Part shown: positions 24,801 to 29,829 of the stretch, piece by piece
How positions within the stretch are numbered: position 1 is the stretch's first letter
Layout: the number at the start of each line of letters is the position of its first letter
The notes under the pieces: generated by a model
Database searches by the model: none
Seen by the model: only the letters and a program-made list of their open reading frames with translations
What the model was told of the DNA's origin: nothing
Assembly: GCA_018136815.1 (NCBI GenBank)
Contig: CM030940.1
Span: forward strand, 3,490,500-3,520,328
DNA length: 29,829 bases
Reading direction: 5' to 3'
Source: Isochrysis galbana
Taxonomy: Eukaryota > Haptophyta > Isochrysidales > Isochrysidaceae
Translations under genes and position numbers: made by a program

Positions 24801-24926
24801 AGCAAGCCAATCAGCCTCGACGGCGCCGATGGCTCGAATGGCGCCTTTTCGTTCGTGAACGGCTCGAACAACGACGCCTTCGACTTTGTGGGCGCGGAGC
24901 TCTCAAAGAACAAGCGCGCTTTGTGA
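21860..24926 (+). CDS. Tepsin / MTV1 (ENTHD2) homologue, AP-4 accessory protein, three exons, 777 aa
   Basis: Exons 21860-22130, 22747-24561 and 24679-24926; both introns are GT-AG in phase 1, and each join rebuilds a Gly codon. Exon 1 plus the start of exon 2 form an ENTH domain (PTPGYMYNEISR, then VHVKLKVLRVIKHCCAHG, then GTADPLHGDALNKAVRDAA), the order seen in tepsin. A Gly-rich segment (about 250-310) follows two GRMQGFG motifs. Residues about 380-473 form a second helical VHS/ENTH-like domain (REELRKFVTAVKSLDSRAIAALL). The disordered tail has TLFNGLTV, SLFGGLQL and DMFAGLAL (520-570), matching the known AP-4 beta4-ear motif. GAFSFVN (750-756) is close to the epsilon-ear motif. Known role of the family: accessory protein of AP-4 coated vesicles at the trans-Golgi network. 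The Met/Gln-rich stretch is low complexity. Confidence 0.88.
23302..23351 (+). repeat. 24-bp tandem duplication in the Gly-rich part of the tepsin gene
   Basis: GCGCCGGTGGGTGGCGGGTT appears at about 23304 and again 24 bp later, giving two copies of APVGGGFC in the protein. The copies are identical, so the duplication is recent. A second small in-frame duplication (MAMMQQQ twice) lies near 24472-24513. Confidence 0.9.
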
Positions 24927-26199
24927 GAAGCCTTGTGGACGACATGCCAGCCGCTCGCTTGAAAAGGAGGGCGCGTGGCTCACCCGCCCCCTTTTACGGA
25001 CGTCGGCTCCTCCTGAGGGCGGCACCTTGGAGCTCGATGGGCGTGGCTTTGGGCGATGCACTCTCGCTAGCACCTCGCCCTGATTGAGATTGAGCTGGGG
25101 CATGGGAGCCAGTACCGTTTTTGCACTGGCAAGGCTTCGAGGGGAGTAAAGGTGTGCGTGCATGCAAAACAGCACCTCCTTGCACGTACGTAATTGTGAG
25201 AAGAAAGCATCGCGCGATGGCGAGTGTTAGCCTGACCATTCCTCTATGCATAGCCAAGCCCACTTATATGAACATTGTTAACCGTTGAACCACGCATTCA
25301 CGGCTTGACGGCTTGATGCCGACGCTCCCTTGTTGATTGAGAAAGAAGATGGTGCAACTCGAAATTCCTCTCTTTTCTGGACCTCCATTGCTCCCCAATA
25401 ATGGTTTTACAACACTTTTATATTGAAGTGTTCTCACCCCTCGCACGGCCCTAGTTTCGGCCTATAGTGCTACACACGGCGTAAGGGCGAAAGTTGGCGC
25501 GCGCTGGCTAGTGCATAGTTCTTGGTGAGCTGAACTGTAGGGCGGTCAAACAGGGGCTTTTCTTAACTGCTAGTAAGGATTGGGCTGCATTTTTAGACCG
25601 TGGCGCGATGCACGATACACGATACTAAACCTCCGCCAAGGGGGGGCACCTGAGTGGCACCTGCCACCACAGAAATCTTCGCCAAGAAATGGTGCGATGT
25701 GCGATTGGCGATTGGCACACCCTCTATTTATCTATCTACCCCCCTCAGCCCTCCTTCACCTTCACGCACGCTCACGTTCTACCCGTAAAGAATTTGCGGT
25801 CGCGCCCGCGGGGGAATCGGTGCTTCCTGCTTCTTTCATATCTGCTATATCTAAGCTACATTTGGCATTTGATTGCCCTGCCCGATCGATGCAGATGCAG
25901 CGTTGTGGATGTGTCGGGCTGTCGGGCTGCCGACAGTCCGACCGCCCCCTGACCCCCTGTCTGGCGGCTGGCGGCATTGCCCGCCGCGCAGACCGCTAGC
26001 ACTAGGCTAGCAGGGAGCAGGGAACTCACGCATGGGGGCATGCGGGTGAGGGATGAGATTTTGGGCTCTGCTGCGGTCTGGCGTGAGCAGACTAGGAGAC
26101 CTGGCGTCCGCGCTTTCCGCCGCGGGCGGCTTGTGCTTCGCCTTGCGCTTTCGCTCGATGCGGGCCAAGAGCCAAGAGCGGTCGGCCGTCCTCGTCTCC
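24927..26199. other. Gene-free stretch after the tepsin gene
   Basis: It presumably starts with the tepsin 3' untranslated region. The base composition is more mixed than that of the genes, with no microsatellite longer than a few units. Short frames (for example one of 139 codons at 25580-25999) have no recognisable domain, no repeat of codon pattern and no splice partners. I see no tRNA or other RNA fold. It ends at the target duplication of the DNA transposon at 26200. Confidence 0.4.
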
Positions 26200-26207
26200 C
26201 TCTCCAT

Positions 26208-27143
26208 CCTAGCTGGGAAACACGTGTTTACCGTGTTTCTACGAAAGCCAAACACAGCCGTGTTTTGCCGTGTTTCAAACCCCCTCCTGTTTGGCCGCCG
26301 TGTTTCTAGCAGCAGGCCAGTGGCTAGCGGCGTGCGCGCGCAGTACTGCCGCGCCGCTGCGCCGCTCCACACGACAACCAATGCACCGCCACAGCGTGTG
26401 GTTGGGGTCTTCCTTGCCGAGGCCAAGGATGATGACGGATGCCCAAACCAAACTGCGTTGGTGCGCCTCGCGACAATGGATCGCTTGCGCACTTACTTAC
26501 TGAAGGACAGGCTGACTCAGGCCGGTAGCGGGCGGGGAGCACGCCAACGGTGGTCATGCTTCCCGGCCTGCCACCTGCCACGCGCCACGCGCCACGCGTG
26601 GCGGGCAGGGCCTCCTCGTCACATCATGCCTCGTCGTCGTCTTGCAGGACGGCCGCCCGCTGGCCTCGCGCTCCGTTGAGGAGTTGAGGAGCACGGCCCA
26701 CTGCAGGGGCGCAACGACCGTGGGTGCCCTCTCCTGCCGCGGGGTGTCGGTGTCTCGGCAGGGTCTGCCTCGTCTACTCGTCTGCCTCGTCGCTCGTCGT
26801 TGCACGCGCGCACGCGCCAGGAACGGTCGAGGTTGGGGTTGAACATGGGTGTGAGGGAGGAGAGGGGGGGGGGGGGGGTCGCGCACGGTCACAAGGGAGC
26901 GTAGCGCGGGGCTGCGCGCGGGAGGAGCGGAGCAGCGGAGCCGAGCGCATGGCATGTTGACAATCTACAAAGTACTATACTTAGAGAGAGTTACAGATAT
27001 AGATAGTAGGTAGAGGTAGAGGCCCCCCGCCCCCCCGCTCCCCCGCTGTGTTTGGGACTGTGTTTGGCTGTGTTTCTACGAAACCCAAACACAGACCGTG
27101 TTTCCTGTGTTTGGAGGAGCCCCGGCTGTGTTTCCCAGCTAGG
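26208..27143. mobile_element. Non-autonomous TIR transposon (936 bp), same family as the pair near 10.3-11.0 kb
   Basis: The perfect 16-bp terminal inverted repeat is CCTAGCTGGGAAACAC at 26208-26223 and its reverse complement at 27128-27143. Target duplications CTCTCCAT lie at 26200-26207 and 27144-27151; the match extends two bases further because the element also starts with CC. Both ends are packed with GTGTTT/AAACAC motifs. A subterminal block GTGTTTCTACGAAA followed by CCAAACACAG occurs at 26233 and again, in the same orientation, at 27070. The GC-rich interior has no transposase frame and a short CCACGCG tandem near 26578-26598. Aligned with the other two elements, the end fits CCTASMTGKKAAACAC without gaps. 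The hAT-like label rests on the 8-bp duplication and subterminal motif repeats. Confidence 0.88.
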
Positions 27144-27153
27144 CTCTCCATCC

Positions 27154-28200
27154 TCCTCCTCAGGATCCTCCTCCTCCTCTAGTCCTCTAGGTCTCTAGGT
27201 CTTGCGTTCGAGCTGCAGCGCTTGGAGCAGCGCTGCGCGCGGTGAAGAATTCCTGCCATTGTCGGTGCGCCGAGATCGTGGCCGAGGCGGTGGCTGTGGC
27301 TGCGGAGGCGGATGTTGTCGCCCTTACTTACTTGGGCGCCAACCCCCCCCCCAAAAAAGATCGAGGATTAGCTAGTGGGGTTGGCTAGGATATAACATTA
27401 ATTATTTTATTTTATTTTATTTTATTTTACTTGGGCGCCAACCCCCCCCCAAAAAAAAGATCGAGGTCGTACGCGCCGGGAAGGGAGCGAGGAGAGGGGA
27501 GGCACGAAAAAGAAAAGGGGGAAGAGCAGGGGGGGGGGGGGATGTTAACTTTATAGAGGGGGCTGAGGACGAAAGAGAGGGAGGGGGCGGAGGGGGGGGG
27601 GGGGAGGAGGGGAAGAAAGGGGCAGAAAGAGAGGAAAGGGAGGAAGAAGAAGAAGAGAGGGAGACGGCCGAGGAGATCTCCTCTCAGCAGCGGGAGAGAG
27701 AGGGGGAGGGAAGAGAGAGACCCCGCCCCCCCCCCCCCCCCCCCGCTCTCTCTCTCTTACCCTCTCCCCCTCTCTTTCTTCTCTCCCTTCCTGCGGCCCC
27801 CCCACCCTCCCACCCCACCCCGACCGACACCCTGTCACAACATATTTCCCTCTGAATCACGTGGCAGAACTCGCTTCTCTCGCCCTCTCTCTCTTCCTCT
27901 CTCTCCCACTCCCCCGGTCCTCTCCTCGCGCCGCCGCCGCCGCCGGCCGGCGCGCTCCCCGCTCTCCCGCCCAGCCAGCCACAGCTTCCCCCCATCCCCC
28001 AATCCCCCTTCCCCTCATCCCCGCTCCCCTCCCCCCTTCTCCCCCCCCTCCCCCCACCCCCTCCTCCCCTTCCTTCCCCCTCCCTCCTTCGCCCCCCCCT
28101 CTCACAGCCCCTCCTTCTCCCTCCTGCTCCCTCTCTCTCTGCCCAGCAGGGCGCAGAGAGAGAGAGAGAGAGAGTGAGAGAGAAGGGGGGGGGGAGGCAA
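27154..28200 (+). promoter_or_regulatory. Upstream region and leader of the USP-like gene, low complexity
   Basis: It lies between the DNA transposon and ATG 28201. It contains a 39-40 bp direct repeat (27328-27366 and 27427-27466), a G run (about 27529-27541), and a GA/G-rich block (about 27560-27720). A C run with a long C/T-rich block follows (about 27721-28140), then a short GA tract (28153-28175) just before the ATG. No clear TATA box is seen. The leader role is inferred from position. Confidence 0.35.
27328..27466. repeat. Direct repeat flanking a 60-bp insert with a TTTTA tail
   Basis: TTACTTGGGCGCCAA, a C run, an A run, then GATCGAGG occurs at 27328-27366 and again at 27427-27466. 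The copies differ only in run lengths (C10A6 versus C9A8). Between them is a 60-bp AT-rich insert ending in repeated TTTTA. The layout resembles a short retroposed insert with a long target duplication, or a simple tandem duplication in which the TTTTA tract expanded. Confidence 0.8.
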
Positions 28201-29829
28201 ATGGCAGATCCCCCCGCCCTTTGGATGACAGACGCTCAGCTCTCGGCGCTCATCGACGACATCGACGACAGTCTCAAGTCAGGTGAAGCTCGGTTTCCCC
28301 GCTCTTCCTCTCTCTCTCTCTCTCTGTGCTCTCTGCGCTCCCTCTGTTCTCTCTGCTCTCTCCCTTCTCTCTGACGTCTTTCTGACTTCTCTCTCCCTTG
28401 CCTCTCTCTATTCTCTCTCCATTCTCGCTCCCTCCCCCTTCCCCAACCCGCCCCCACCTCTCTCCCAGCTATTCCCTCTCCCTCTTCCTCCCCGCCATTT
28501 GGACCCATACGCACCCCTAAATGCCCGGCGCTCTACCCCCTCTCCACCTCCCGCCCCGCCCCGACCGTGGGCTGCCGCCAAGACACTCCTCATCCATACA
28601 TTCGCGCGCCACCCGCCCCATCAGACGAAAGCGACTTGGAGGAGCAGCTAGCAAAGCTTGAGCAGTTGGTCAAGCTGTTGTTGCACGGCAAATTCAGCTC
28701 GGAGCAGGCTGTCTTTGTTTGCCGCGTTGCTCTTCCCAGGATGACGTCGACTGTGCTCAAGCTCCGCTTGCCCGAATCAATGTCGGCGAGCGTGGCCGCC
28801 TATCTGACGAGCGTGCTCGAAGCCGCCGTGCCGCTCGTGCGCAAGACCGACCACTGGGAGATTGTCGAGACGGTCCGCGTCATCCTCACCGACGCGCAGT
28901 CGTACCACTTCTACTCGATCATGGGCCCGGAAGTTGCGTCGGTGGTGGGGACCTCGGTGGCGCACACGTCCGCGGGCGGCGAGACGGGCGCGTGCGCGAC
29001 GCGGATGGAGCAAGAGGGCACGGACGAGGAGCGCTCGAGCGTCGACTCAGGCTTCGACGGCTCGCCCTCGGCCAATGAGCGGCCAGAGGAGGAGCGGGCT
29101 TGCGAGAATTTCTCGCCCAGCGAGGATGTGTCCCACAACTACATCCGAAACGTGGAGCACTTCCACGCCGTGGGCGGCTTCGAGGCGCTCATCGCGCGCA
29201 TCGCGCAGGCGCCGCTTCTCAATCTCACCGCGGTGCAGATGCTGATCCGGCCGCTGCTCAAGGTGAAGGAAGTGCTCAAAAAGGCTGTGCTGCAGGCTCA
29301 TGCGCGCAAGGTGGAGAGTGCGCTCACGTGGTATGTCTCGGCGCTCTCGGACGAGATGCTCAAACTCGAGGACCGCAAGTCGATGGGGGAGCTGCAGAAG
29401 TGTCTTGACGTGCTCTTTGATCACGCGCGGCTCCCCGACGGTGCGCTCGCTCTCGACCGACTGCGGCTCGCGCTGGCGCTCAAATGCCTACGCACGCCCA
29501 ACCTAGAGAAGCGGCTGCACGGGCTGTCAGAGATCAAGGAGATGATCGCACAGGTCTTGCGCAAGCAGGAGTACCTGCAGTCGGTGGAGCAGGTGGAGCG
29601 CGACCGCGCCGAGCGTGAGCAGCGGCCGCACCGCGGCCCGGCCCCCGCGCTCCTGCTGCAGATGGCGCAGGCGTCCCCCGACCTCCTCGTGGAGTGGATC
29701 GAGCGCGAGAAGGTTGTTGAGCTCATCTTCGGAGAGGCGCTGCACGACCAGCTGGTGCGGCGCTGCGTCGAGATCCTCGGCTTTCTTGCGACGCAGGGCA
29801 AGATGGACTCGCGCCTGCTGTCGCTGATG
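28201..29829 (+). CDS. USP9X/USP24/USP34-type ubiquitin hydrolase, N-terminal part (runs off window)
   Basis: Exon 1 is 28201-28282 (MADPPALWMTDAQLSALIDD). Intron 28283-28624 is GT-AG in phase 1, and the join gives LKSDESDLEEQLAKLEQL. Exon 2 runs open from 28625 to the window end, giving 429 residues so far. The seen part is helical and armadillo-like. The stretch TPNLEKRLHGLSEIKEMIAQV, then LLVEWIEREKVVELIFGEAL, then LVRRCVEILGFLATQGKMDS matches the N-terminal conserved region of the giant deubiquitinases USP9X, USP24 and USP34. The catalytic USP domain is expected far downstream. An acidic, probably disordered insert (about residues 120-150, GTDEERSSVDSG) interrupts the helices. Which of the three subfamilies it belongs to cannot be decided. 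Confidence 0.78.

Noticed and set aside
25580..25999. A 139-codon + strand frame after the tepsin gene
   Set aside because: No domain, no repeat of codon bias and no splice or leader pattern like those of the other genes.
28698..28740. An apparent short intron ending CTTCCCAG before ATG 28741 in the USP-like gene
   Set aside because: The frame reads through without a stop and the supposed donor begins with GC, so a continuous exon is simpler.

Overview
The window comes from a GC-rich nuclear genome of a eukaryote, most likely a unicellular alga or another protist. Four things point that way: GT-AG introns, homologues of endomembrane and ubiquitin-pathway proteins found only in eukaryotes, a Ty3/gypsy retrotransposon, and abundant GA, CA and homopolymer tracts. 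I cannot assign the lineage from the sequence alone.

Layout. (1) Bases 1 to about 9650 are the inner part of a Ty3/gypsy chromovirus on the + strand; the 5' LTR lies outside the window. The gag region (1-1447) and a Pro/Ser/Glu-rich linker (1448 to about 2590) are broken by several frame changes. An open frame of about 7.1 kb then encodes a phage-type cytosine-methyltransferase-like domain, aspartic protease, reverse transcriptase, RNase H, integrase with a GPY module, and a C-terminal chromodomain. The methyltransferase-like domain ahead of the protease is the most unusual coding feature here. (2) 9651-11681 holds a hairpin-rich tract and two nested non-autonomous DNA transposons with matching terminal inverted repeats and perfect 8-bp target duplications, followed by a probable promoter. 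(3) 11682-16358 is a two-exon gene for a 1396-residue coiled-coil protein; its intron carries a (CA)n run of about 190 bp. (4) 16359-19197 has no gene I can support, but contains diverged direct repeats. (5) 19198-20121, minus strand, encodes a 307-residue protein with a zinc-finger pattern like that of FAR1/MULE transposases. (6) 21860-24926 is a three-exon tepsin/MTV1 (ENTHD2) homologue, the AP-4 coat accessory protein, with three beta4-ear-type motifs and an epsilon-ear-type motif. (7) 26208-27143 is a third member of the same DNA transposon family. (8) From 28201 to the end is the N-terminal part of a large USP9X/USP24/USP34-type ubiquitin hydrolase.

The cellular genes do not form an operon. 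The zinc-finger gene and the tepsin gene are divergent and share an intergenic region of about 1.7 kb. Each gene start lies next to long purine and pyrimidine blocks. The retroelement and the small DNA transposons occupy the spaces between genes and supply most of the unusual content.
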